Shown piece by piece: positions 1 to 8,465 of a stretch of 64,000 nucleotides of DNA. How positions within the stretch are numbered: position 1 is the first letter of the stretch; each line of letters opens with the position of its first letter. A program made the translations under genes and the position numbers. Origin of the DNA: Chitinophaga flava (GTDB lineage Bacteria > Bacteroidota > Bacteroidia > Chitinophagales > Chitinophagaceae); NCBI RefSeq assembly GCF_003308995.1, contig NZ_QFFJ01000001.1, forward strand, positions 124,001 through 188,000. Reading direction: 5' to 3'. The notes below the pieces were generated by a model that worked only from the letters and a program-made list of their open reading frames with translations, was not told the origin of the DNA and did not search any database.

Positions 1-75
1 CTCCTCTTGTTTTAGGGAAGATATTTCCTTGTATTTATTTTCCGTCTTACCAAAGTCTGAAAAACGCACAGCTGC

Positions 76-1794
76 ATGAACACAGAGTTAGCAGGTATCA
101 TTGCCACCTTTCTGATTACCGTTCTTCTGGCCGTCCCGCTGGGGAAGTACATCTCTCGTATATTTAGCGGGGAAAAGACTTTCACTGATTTTCTCCTGCC
201 TCTTGAGGGATTCATTTTCCGATGGTGTAACATCGATCCGCGGCAGGCAATGACCTGGAAGGAATTCCTGAAGGCCATGCTGACGATTAATATGCTCTGG
301 ATGATATATGCCTTCTTCCTGTTTTTGTTTCAGGGACACTTGCCATTAAATCCGGACCACAACCCCAATATGACGGCAGACCTGAGCTTTAATACCGCCA
401 TCAGCTTCGTTACCAATACCAATCTGCAGGACTACGCCGGAGAAACCGGGGTGACCTACCTTACCCAGCTGTTTGTGATCACCTTCCTCCAGTTTGTGAG
501 TGCCGCCACAGGTATAGCCTGTCTGGCTGCACTTTTTAATGCCCTCAAAGAGAAAACCACCAAAAATGTGGGCAATTTCTGGAACCTGTTTGTAAAAACG
601 GTTACCCGGTTATTATTACCCATTGCCCTGATCATCGCTACCCTGTTGATTTTTCACGGCACGCCGGCCAGTTATGACGGGAAGGATACCCTTATCACTT
701 TGCAGGGTGATACCATGCATGTATCACGCGGCCCCGCAGCAGGCATGATCGCCATCAAACACCTGGGGACCAACGGAGGTGGATGGTTTAACGCCAACTC
801 ATCACACCCGCTGGAGAACCCCGATTATTTTACCAATATGCTCGAGCTGATTGCACAGGTGCTGATACCGATGGCCATGATTTTTGCAATGGGCTATTAT
901 ATCAACCAGAAAAAATTTGCAAAAGTCACCTTTCTGGTGATGACGGTTGGCGTGTTTTGCTTATTGATCCCCACTGTTATCTCAGAGATAAACGGTAATC
1001 CGATAATTGCACAAATGGGCATCAGACAGCCCACCGGGGCTATGGAAGGCAAGGAAGTCCGCTTTGGCCCGGCAGCATCTGGCTATTGGAGCATTTTCAC
1101 CACCGTGATATCCACGGGTTCGGTCAACTCCATGCATGACAGTGCCATGCCCCTTTCCATTCTGATGCAGCTGCTGGGCATGATGGTGAATGCATTTTAT
1201 GGCGGCTGCGGTGTAGGTATCCTCAATTACTTTATCTATGTGATCATAGCGGTATTTATCTCCGGCCTGATGGTAGGCCGCACACCTGAGTTTATGGGCC
1301 ATAAGGTAGAAGCCAGGGAGGTAAAAATCGCTGCTATCGTCATCCTGTTGTCTGCGTTCCTCATCAAGGGGGGCACGGCGCTGGCGGCTTATACGCTGGT
1401 CCATCATCCGGATGCCAACTGGGTATTTAAACCATCCGGATGGCTCAACAACCCCGGCTACCATGGTTTTTCAGAGATGCTTTACCAGGTCACCTCTTCC
1501 AATGCCAATAACGGAAGCGCCCTCGCAGGGCTTAATGGGAATAATGTTTTCTGGAATGTGCTGACAGGCTTTTGTATGCTGACAGGAAGATTTATACCGA
1601 TCATCGGACCGGTGGCCATCGGCGGTTTGCTAGCCGGTAAAAAGTATATCCCGGAATCTGCCGGCACGCTTAAAGTAGACTCGGTGACCTTTGGGACCAT
1701 GATTTTTGCCGTCATCATTATCCTTACAGCATTATCCTATTTCCCTCCGTTGGCATTAGGACCAATCGCTGAATATTTCAATATCTACCGGTAA
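76..1794 (+). CDS. kdpA: Potassium-transporting ATPase subunit KdpA
   Basis: This is the K+-binding, channel-like inner-membrane subunit of the high-affinity Kdp P-type ATPase, which works with KdpB, KdpC and usually KdpF. The 572-residue protein is the normal full length and is hydrophobic throughout, with about ten membrane segments. All four selectivity-filter loops can be read: TNTNLQDYAGE near residue 113, GTNGGGWFNANS near 231, STGSVNSMHDS near 349 and TSSNANNGSA near 473. The usual partners kdpB and kdpC do not follow it. The next gene, 25 bp downstream, encodes a porin. In Bacteroidota kdp operons a porin often comes after kdpC, so the order here suggests a rearranged operon or partners located elsewhere. 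Identity is very secure; whether the Kdp pump is functional cannot be judged from this window. Confidence 0.97.
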   Translation: MNTELAGIIATFLITVLLAVPLGKYISRIFSGEKTFTDFLLPLEGFIFRWCNIDPRQAMTWKEFLKAMLTINMLWMIYAFFLFLFQGHLPLNPDHNPNMTADLSFNTAISFVTNTNLQDYAGETGVTYLTQLFVITFLQFVSAATGIACLAALFNALKEKTTKNVGNFWNLFVKTVTRLLLPIALIIATLLIFHGTPASYDGKDTLITLQGDTMHVSRGPAAGMIAIKHLGTNGGGWFNANSSHPLENPDYFTNMLELIAQVLIPMAMIFAMGYYINQKKFAKVTFLVMTVGVFCLLIPTVISEINGNPIIAQMGIRQPTGAMEGKEVRFGPAASGYWSIFTTVISTGSVNSMHDSAMPLSILMQLLGMMVNAFYGGCGVGILNYFIYVIIAVFISGLMVGRTPEFMGHKVEAREVKIAAIVILLSAFLIKGGTALAAYTLVHHPDANWVFKPSGWLNNPGYHGFSEMLYQVTSSNANNGSALAGLNGNNVFWNVLTGFCMLTGRFIPIIGPVAIGGLLAGKKYIPESAGTLKVDSVTFGTMIFAVIIILTALSYFPPLALGPIAEYFNIYR

Positions 1795-1819
1795 AAACCG
1801 CAGGCATAAATTAATCTTT

Positions 1820-3184
1820 ATGAAACAAAAGCTACTCCTTCTCATATGTGTATTCACAGCTTATACAATGTCTCTGCGTGCACAAGAGGCTGACCCCACA
1901 CCCAAAATTCCCTTCGAAGGGATTGAAAGCAACTGGCAGAACGGGAGCGACCGGAGAGATTCTTCCGTTTTCAACGGTAAATACTTTATTCCCAGTATTA
2001 TGGTGGATGTGAGCTATACCCATTCCTTTAATAACCCCAACGACCATACGGTGATCGGTTCAACCGCCCTGGCCCGCGATAATGAAGTACAGCTATCCCA
2101 TCTGAGCCTGGGAGGTGATCTCACCTACAACAATGCCCGCGCCAGGATCATGCTGCAGTTCGGAACGCGTTCGCAGGTGGTGCCCCGCAATGATCTCAGC
2201 CCTTATCGCGGTCAGTATAAACTGGCAGATGTATACCGATATCTAAGTGAGGCTTATATAGGCTACCATTTCAACAAATGGTATGGTATTAATATAGACG
2301 CCGGACTTTTTATGTCTTATGTAGGACTCAACTCCTATTATCAGGTAGAGAACTGGGAATACCAGGCTTCCTTTACTTCGGATAATACACCCTGGTTTTT
2401 CAACGGCGTACGTATACAGCTGTTTGTCTCCAAATACCTCAAGATAGAACCCTGGATCATCAATGGCTGGCAGAGTTATGGCATGTTCAACAAGCAGCCG
2501 GGTGCAGGTTTTAACATTACCTGGAATCCATCGAGCCGGTTTAAGATCCTGACCAATGATTATTTTGGTACCGACACAGGCGGCAATTCCCGCAGAAAAC
2601 GTTTCCACTCAGACAACAGTATGCTGGTCAGATATCTCAACAAACCACAATCAAATGGAATCTCCAGAATGGCCTTTTCGCTTACAGGAGATCTGGGTTT
2701 TGAAAGTGGTGGCGGGGTACATGGATTTAAAGACAGTGACACCAAAGGGCCTGCTCAATACTTTCTGAGCGCCATGTTCTATAACCGGACCTGGTTTCAT
2801 AAAAACAAATTCGCCTGGACCATAGGCGGCGGTATCATGACCAATCCCGGCCGCTACCTGGTACTCGCACCTACCGGACAGGCCAGCCCATTACCCAATC
2901 CAAACAATCCCACCATCCCGGAAGGAAAGTTTCCATTTGATACCAACCCCGGCACTTCTTTCAGCGGGTGGGATTGCTCCACCAACTTCGACTGGATGCC
3001 CAATCAGAGTTTGTTATTCAGAGTGGAATATGTACACCGGCATGCAAACGTTCCTTACTTTGCCGGCCAGGGCGGTGTTACTTCGCCGGACGGATACTCC
3101 ACCACTCCCCTGCCTCCCGACTGGAGACCCGATCTCGTAAAGTCCGAAGACAGGATCATTGCCGCATTATTATTCAGGCTATAG
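1820..3184 (+). CDS. Outer-membrane beta-barrel porin (OmpL-like, Bbp2 type)
   Basis: The 454-residue protein has a cleavable signal peptide (hydrophobic residues 4-20, ending near LRAQ). The rest alternates aromatic and polar residues as in transmembrane beta strands and ends in the terminal aromatic-rich pattern AALLFRL typical of outer-membrane barrels. It resembles the putative beta-barrel porin-2 family, which accompanies kdp genes in many Bacteroidota. A role in letting K+ or small solutes through the outer membrane is inferred from position only. It lies 25 bp after kdpA and is probably co-transcribed with it. Confidence 0.8.
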   Translation: MKQKLLLLICVFTAYTMSLRAQEADPTPKIPFEGIESNWQNGSDRRDSSVFNGKYFIPSIMVDVSYTHSFNNPNDHTVIGSTALARDNEVQLSHLSLGGDLTYNNARARIMLQFGTRSQVVPRNDLSPYRGQYKLADVYRYLSEAYIGYHFNKWYGINIDAGLFMSYVGLNSYYQVENWEYQASFTSDNTPWFFNGVRIQLFVSKYLKIEPWIINGWQSYGMFNKQPGAGFNITWNPSSRFKILTNDYFGTDTGGNSRRKRFHSDNSMLVRYLNKPQSNGISRMAFSLTGDLGFESGGGVHGFKDSDTKGPAQYFLSAMFYNRTWFHKNKFAWTIGGGIMTNPGRYLVLAPTGQASPLPNPNNPTIPEGKFPFDTNPGTSFSGWDCSTNFDWMPNQSLLFRVEYVHRHANVPYFAGQGGVTSPDGYSTTPLPPDWRPDLVKSEDRIIAALLFRL

Positions 3185-3223
3185 TGGTATTTCACTAAGC
3201 ATCATCTAAACGATCTCATCTTC

Positions 3224-4363
3224 ATGACATTAATAGCACAAACTTCTTACAGAAAAATTCCCACGCTAATCGGTGACATCGTGTGTTCACATCCAAAAGG
3301 CAGCAACATCCCCGTTCCTACCAGCTTAGGTGACATTGAAATGTATCTCAAGGAACTGTCTCTCAAACCGACAGAATACTTTCAAAAGGTATATGTCATC
3401 AAGCCCAATCTGGCGATTGGCATGGCTGGATGGACAGGGGAAATGGAGGATTTTTTAAAGGAATTTCGTCAACAATGCCGGTTCCATGATAATATGACTT
3501 TTGAAACCCTTATGGGTATTATTGATGATTATGACAAAGAAAAATTTGCCAACTCCACATTAATAGCATCACTCTTCCTCAAGACCACAGATGGATTCGA
3601 GGAAAAAACAGTCTTTTATCCCAAACATGCATGGATAACAGGAGAATATGGCATTTTTGACAATGTAATTGCCTGTGGCAGCGGCAAAGAAGATTTTTGT
3701 TTCCAGACCACACAAATGGGAAGCTTTGAGATAACCGGACAAGATGACTATCTGTCCCAGGCCATTGTTAGCAATATCTGTATCCTTGCTCAATTCCTGG
3801 CAGCAGAAATGTCAACACTGCACTCCCTTAAAAGCTACTGGGGGACAGGATTTGAGATGATCTATTTTAATGGTGAGTGTTTTCAAAAACTGGATGGGTT
3901 AACTTATGTGATCTTCTCTTCACAATTTGATGATGATGGGAATATAGAATTATTACATCCCCGACTAGTGCTGCATAGTCAGTACTACCAAGACTTGCTG
4001 CTATATAGCTCAATCAAGATTTACAATTTCCAGGAAGAACAGGATACAACATATCTCACCTTTTCTGCCGACCGGCAGGCGCATCTCAACGATCTATACA
4101 TTGTTCCTCCGCTGGACCTCAAGCAGGAAGTGACTGAAATCCCCGCTGATCTATCTTTTGAAGCCAGAAAGGTTGCCTGTGGTTTTGCCATCATTACACC
4201 TGACAACGGTGTTTTTACACCGGCTATCTTTCCTGGAAATGATGATATAGTTGTTGAATACAAGGAAAACGCTGCTGTACGTATCACCATCCGGAAGGAA
4301 TTGATCGCAAAAGTCAGCCGGGATTTCAAGCATGCTTTTCTTTCCAGCATAAAGGATACATGA
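3224..4363 (+). CDS. Unknown protein with a possible Ntn-hydrolase (proteasome-like) N-terminal domain
   Basis: I do not recognise this 379-residue protein. Its first ~170 residues recall the HslV/proteasome beta fold. The start MTLIAQ would leave a threonine at the N-terminus after Met removal, followed by PTLIGDIVCS where HslV has VVIAGDGQAT. Next comes KVYVIKPNLAIGMAGWTG, similar to the K-x-x-A-G-F-A-G segment, and later FDNVIACGSGKEDF, similar to the AIGSGG turn. The second half (about residues 200-379) has no recognisable family. There is no signal peptide or membrane segment, so it is probably cytoplasmic. It follows the porin by 39 bp and converges on the peroxidase gene. The Ntn-hydrolase idea is an inference from pattern only. 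Confidence 0.6.
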   Translation: MTLIAQTSYRKIPTLIGDIVCSHPKGSNIPVPTSLGDIEMYLKELSLKPTEYFQKVYVIKPNLAIGMAGWTGEMEDFLKEFRQQCRFHDNMTFETLMGIIDDYDKEKFANSTLIASLFLKTTDGFEEKTVFYPKHAWITGEYGIFDNVIACGSGKEDFCFQTTQMGSFEITGQDDYLSQAIVSNICILAQFLAAEMSTLHSLKSYWGTGFEMIYFNGECFQKLDGLTYVIFSSQFDDDGNIELLHPRLVLHSQYYQDLLLYSSIKIYNFQEEQDTTYLTFSADRQAHLNDLYIVPPLDLKQEVTEIPADLSFEARKVACGFAIITPDNGVFTPAIFPGNDDIVVEYKENAAVRITIRKELIAKVSRDFKHAFLSSIKDT

Positions 4364-4387
4364 AGCTCCCGGCTTCTTAAAATGTAG

Positions 4388-5521
4388 TTATTGCGGTAAC
4401 TCCGGCCTGCGCATCTTGTAAGGCACACCAGTAATAGCATTCAAAAAGGCCACCAGCGCCTTTTTTTCAGCAGGTGTCAGTTTCAGCTCTTTCATCAGCG
4501 GGTCTGTACGAGGGAACAACGAGTCGTTTTCCTGGCCCGGACGCGGCTTTAACATCTGCATACCACTATTGTAGATATTGATCACACCTTCGATATTATC
4601 AAACAGCCCGTTATGCATCCAGGGACGGGTAAGCATCACATCCCGCAGGGAGGGAGTTCTGAAACGTCCTACATCTGCCGGATCTTTGGTAACGTTATAC
4701 CTTCCCAGATCTTCATATTTGCGCTTGTAGTAAGTGAGGCCAATGTTGTGATATTGATCATCTGTAAAATACTGTCCATTGTGGCAGTTCATACACCTTG
4801 CCTTGGTACGGAAAAGATGTAAGCCCTGTATTTCCTCGTCTGTCAGTCGTTTGTGATTACCCATTACAAACTGATCGAAACGACTGGTCCTGCTTTTAAT
4901 GGTGGCTTCAAAAGCAGCCAGCGCCTGCACTATATGGTCCATCGTGATGTTTTCCGTACCATAGGCCAGTTTGAACAGTTTTCTGTAACCGGCAATTTTA
5001 CCCAGCTTCTCTGCCAGCAAGGGAGGTTCCATGTTCATTTCATGATGTGTGGCGATAGGATTAATGGCCTGATCTTCCAGGGAAGCGGAACGCCCGTCCC
5101 AGAAGAATTCTTTATGTGCCACGCCTATATTCAGTAATGACGGGGTATTGCGGGTACCTTGCAGATGATCATGGCCCAGTGATACCGTCCGGCCATCTGT
5201 CCAGGCCATGTCCGGATCATGGCAGCTGCTGCAGGAAATCTGGTTGCTGCCCGACAGCCGCGGATCAAAAAACAACATCTTTCCCAGATTAACATCCGGT
5301 TGCTCCAGCAGCCGGGGCAGCATGGTATCTGGCAGGATGGCCGCCAGTTCCTTCCATACTATGCCTGTATCAATATCGGGCCTGGGCCACTCCTGCACCG
5401 GCCTCTCATACAATGCCCGCAGACTATCGGCGGCCCGCTGTGCATGGCCGTTGCCGGTAGTCAGTGCTGAACCGAATATGATCAGCAACAAACCTGAAAT
5501 AATAACAATAGTCCTCTTCAT
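4388..5521 (-). CDS. Di-haem cytochrome c peroxidase / MauG-family protein
   Basis: This is a predicted periplasmic enzyme of the CCP/MauG family, which uses two c-type haems to reduce peroxide or oxidise a partner protein. A signal peptide is visible (residues 1-28, ending GHAQ). Two haem-attachment motifs are clear: CSSCH at residues 97-101 and CMNCH at 243-247. The length of 377 residues suits the family. It is the last gene of a minus-strand operon that starts with an ECF sigma factor and includes a TonB receptor, a DUF4876 lipoprotein and a DUF6850 barrel, so its job is probably tied to whatever that receptor imports or senses. The substrate is unknown. Confidence 0.9.
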   Translation of the reverse strand: MKRTIVIISGLLLIIFGSALTTGNGHAQRAADSLRALYERPVQEWPRPDIDTGIVWKELAAILPDTMLPRLLEQPDVNLGKMLFFDPRLSGSNQISCSSCHDPDMAWTDGRTVSLGHDHLQGTRNTPSLLNIGVAHKEFFWDGRSASLEDQAINPIATHHEMNMEPPLLAEKLGKIAGYRKLFKLAYGTENITMDHIVQALAAFEATIKSRTSRFDQFVMGNHKRLTDEEIQGLHLFRTKARCMNCHNGQYFTDDQYHNIGLTYYKRKYEDLGRYNVTKDPADVGRFRTPSLRDVMLTRPWMHNGLFDNIEGVINIYNSGMQMLKPRPGQENDSLFPRTDPLMKELKLTPAEKKALVAFLNAITGVPYKMRRPELPQ

Positions 5522-5543
5522 TACTACTTTAATAAAAGCTTCC

Positions 5544-7106
5544 TTACAAATAGATATTCAATGATATACCGTATAATGCCCTGAAAGGACCTACCGGCCT
5601 TATTTCCGGGAAAAGATAACTTTCATTTCCCAGTCTTTGTGTATAACGCATATAAGCACTGATGCCAGCGGGGACAGATTTCAACAACCGCCTTGTCATG
5701 TATTGTGCAGAAAGCCCTCCCGTCAGCGCTTTGCTTCTCCGGTAATAATAATCGTGATACAATACGTCCAGCTCCATATCTCCCAGTTGCAATGCAGATA
5801 CGCCTGCACTGGTTTGTACCGGCAAACTCGCTCCGGCAGATAGTTTCAGCCGGAACCGGTCTGCATGGGCATTGTTTACATGCAATACCCCGGCTACTTC
5901 GGGCGTAAGCATCGTAAACTGCAAATGCTGCGTGCTGATATAATCGTGTTTGTTCACCGACAACATGCTGATATCTGCTTCCATACCTGGCGTGACTTTC
6001 CGCCCGGCGGGGGCGACAAAACTATAATGCAGCGAAGCAGCCGTAGCGCGGTAGGTATAGTTGGTACCATTCAGCGCAGCAGCCGTGTTATTAACCTGAT
6101 AACGATTGATATCATCTCCTACACTCCGTTTGACAGCCAGCTGCCAGCTATGTTGCTGTCCTTTGTAAACAGCAGCCTGCAGCTGGTAGTCTTCCAGCGA
6201 ATAAGTTCCCCAGAGCGATTCATTCAGCGAGCTTTCGAGATAGCTGCCAAAACGATAACGGCGCCAGGTGTATCCAGCACTCATCTGAAAAGTCCATTCT
6301 TTCCGGGAATAAACATCTGTCAGCGTGATACCAGCTATATTGGAAGTAGTCCGGATAGCGTTGTCACCACCAGGTCTTGGCTGCCGGTAGCCCATGCCCA
6401 TTACCATCCAGGTGCGGCGCTCGGGCACACTGTCGAAATTATTCTGAAACTGTTTGTTAGTATAACTAATCTCTGTTTTTTCGAAGGTATACCCCAAGGT
6501 TGGCGTCAGTCCTAATGTATGACGGCCTGCATTGACAGCTATATCAGGGCTTACCTTCAACTCAAAATCCTTCACGGCCGGCCGCGGGTCCTGTGTACGA
6601 TAGGCCGTATTATAGAGATAATAAACACCTGTACCGACGAACACTTTTCTCGGCAGCAGCTCATAAGATACCCTGCCGCTGATCTGATAACGTTGCCTTT
6701 GAAAGTCGCCTGCCTTGCGGGCAGCGAGGTAATAGGGCCTGTCCAGGTCTGGCATGCCTTGCAACTGCCAGGAAACAGAGTCATCACTTAAACGGCTATA
6801 TGAAAAGCTGCCATATGCCTTAAAGCGACCCAGCGTACGAATCCCTTCGCTGTGAAAAGTGACCACGGAATGTTGTTGCGGTAGTTGCGACAAACGGAAA
6901 CCGCCTGTTTCCCTGCTAGCTTCCAAAGAAGCAATACCGGCATCTGTCACGCCATAGCGCTGCATGGCCGCGATCGACTGCATAGACCATCGGTAGCGGT
7001 CCAAAGCCGGCCCGTAATACCATACACTGTCCGCAGCGCCCTGCTGTTGTGCAAAAGCGCCGGCGGACATCATCAAACTAAACAACAACAGTGAAAACGT
7101 TCTCAT
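5544..7106 (-). CDS. DUF6850-type outer-membrane beta-barrel protein
   Basis: The 520-residue protein has a signal peptide (residues 1-19, ending AFAQ) and then a long run of amphipathic beta-strand-like segments rich in Tyr, Arg and Thr, with the C-terminal end GISLNIYL typical of outer-membrane barrels. I assign it to the DUF6850 family from its length, from its partners (DUF4876 lipoprotein, TonB receptor, CCP-like protein) and from general resemblance. No biochemical function is known to me. It lies 22 bp before the peroxidase gene and 5 bp after the DUF4876 gene, so all three are surely in one transcript. Confidence 0.75.
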   Translation of the reverse strand: MRTFSLLLFSLMMSAGAFAQQQGAADSVWYYGPALDRYRWSMQSIAAMQRYGVTDAGIASLEASRETGGFRLSQLPQQHSVVTFHSEGIRTLGRFKAYGSFSYSRLSDDSVSWQLQGMPDLDRPYYLAARKAGDFQRQRYQISGRVSYELLPRKVFVGTGVYYLYNTAYRTQDPRPAVKDFELKVSPDIAVNAGRHTLGLTPTLGYTFEKTEISYTNKQFQNNFDSVPERRTWMVMGMGYRQPRPGGDNAIRTTSNIAGITLTDVYSRKEWTFQMSAGYTWRRYRFGSYLESSLNESLWGTYSLEDYQLQAAVYKGQQHSWQLAVKRSVGDDINRYQVNNTAAALNGTNYTYRATAASLHYSFVAPAGRKVTPGMEADISMLSVNKHDYISTQHLQFTMLTPEVAGVLHVNNAHADRFRLKLSAGASLPVQTSAGVSALQLGDMELDVLYHDYYYRRSKALTGGLSAQYMTRRLLKSVPAGISAYMRYTQRLGNESYLFPEIRPVGPFRALYGISLNIYL

Positions 7107-7111
7107 TACTA

Positions 7112-8455
7112 CTATTTACCGGTAAATGCATTTTTGGACGGATCAGCCTTGATCGTCACAAAGTCCAGAATGGAGTTATTAGTATCCTGCAACACCACTC
7201 TTCCGTTTATCGTTTTATGTGTTTTACGCAGCAGGGCCTGACTGGAATATTTTCCATTGGGCACATAACTAAAGCCGGCATCCAGCTCTACAGACAAACG
7301 TTTGGGCACGCGGCTGGCCAGATCGGAAGGCTGTATCTCTACCGCATCATAGATCTCCAATGCAGACTTAGGCATGCCGAAATAGGTTTTGTCTTCTGTG
7401 GGTCCGGCATCCGGTAATTTATACTGCTTCCACTGTGTTTTGATATCAGCTTTTGTTCTGAACAACATAAATCCATCGCGGCCGAGATTATCGAGGATCA
7501 GGTCTCTGTTAACGTTTGCGATTACCACCAGTTTTGTAACAGTTGTTTTCAGATCAGAACTGAGTGGTGTTTTACCCGGGAAGTCACCCATATATACATC
7601 AAAATCCGCCTTGCTTAAATCTACGGTCAGGTCCGGATTGCGGACAGATACTTCAGTCCCACCGTTATCGACGAAAGGTACCTTATGATTAATAGCTGTA
7701 GAAGCGATGATCAGACTTTTGCCAGGCGCCACAGGATAGGTACTACCGGTACCGGGTATACGAAATATAGCACTGGCATAGAAAAAATCTGTATTGGCAT
7801 TAGGTGCTGCATTGCCTGACATTTTGGACCAGTCGTACTGCCCTGTTGCGCCCATATACCAACCCTTGTTATAATCAATCTTTGACAGAGCCGTGTTTAC
7901 ACCGGCTATCTGCGCAAAGTAAAGACTATCGGCATAGAGCACCTGGTCTGAATTGTTATAGAGCTCAATAAACTGGTCTCTGAAGCTGGCGCCGTCTTTA
8001 ACATGGGAGCCGGCGTAATAGATCTGTTTGAATACCCACCCGTCAGTACCACCACCTGTTCTGAGCTCCACCAACAGTGCATTGGAACTGGCTACAGCGG
8101 CGGCTGTTAAGGTACCTGAAAAAATTACGGTGCCACTTACTTTCTGTCCGGTAACCTTTTCATAGTCTGCCGCCGAAACGAGCAGCTCCGCAGTAATATG
8201 ATAAGTACCCGGTATCACCTGCCGGAACTTTACCATATTGCTATTGGTAACAGTGATACTGTCAGTGTATTTTGAATTGTTTGTCTGATTGATGATGGTG
8301 ACTTTAGCACCTTGATAAGGCATTTCCAGGTTGTTCTGTTCCCCGGAGAGCTGCAGTGCTACGGAGATATCCACTGGTTGCAGCGGGGCTGTTTTATCTT
8401 TGTTGCACGCGGCCAAAAGCGCTATCGCCGTGATAGCAGTAAGTATCCTTCTCAT
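7112..8455 (-). CDS. DUF4876-type surface lipoprotein
   Basis: The 447-residue protein carries a lipoprotein signal with lipobox ALLAAC at residues 12-17 and is therefore anchored in an outer or inner membrane leaflet. An early domain (about 30-130) looks like an Ig-like or carboxypeptidase-regulatory beta sandwich. The rest contains FIELYNNSD and similar stretches that recall lamin-tail-like beta domains. It matches my memory of DUF4876 proteins, which sit next to TonB receptors in Bacteroidota. It lies 10 bp downstream of the receptor gene and is probably a surface partner helping capture the ligand; that role is inferred. Confidence 0.75.
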   Translation of the reverse strand: MRRILTAITAIALLAACNKDKTAPLQPVDISVALQLSGEQNNLEMPYQGAKVTIINQTNNSKYTDSITVTNSNMVKFRQVIPGTYHITAELLVSAADYEKVTGQKVSGTVIFSGTLTAAAVASSNALLVELRTGGGTDGWVFKQIYYAGSHVKDGASFRDQFIELYNNSDQVLYADSLYFAQIAGVNTALSKIDYNKGWYMGATGQYDWSKMSGNAAPNANTDFFYASAIFRIPGTGSTYPVAPGKSLIIASTAINHKVPFVDNGGTEVSVRNPDLTVDLSKADFDVYMGDFPGKTPLSSDLKTTVTKLVVIANVNRDLILDNLGRDGFMLFRTKADIKTQWKQYKLPDAGPTEDKTYFGMPKSALEIYDAVEIQPSDLASRVPKRLSVELDAGFSYVPNGKYSSQALLRKTHKTINGRVVLQDTNNSILDFVTIKADPSKNAFTGK

Positions 8456-8465
8456 AATTATTGAT

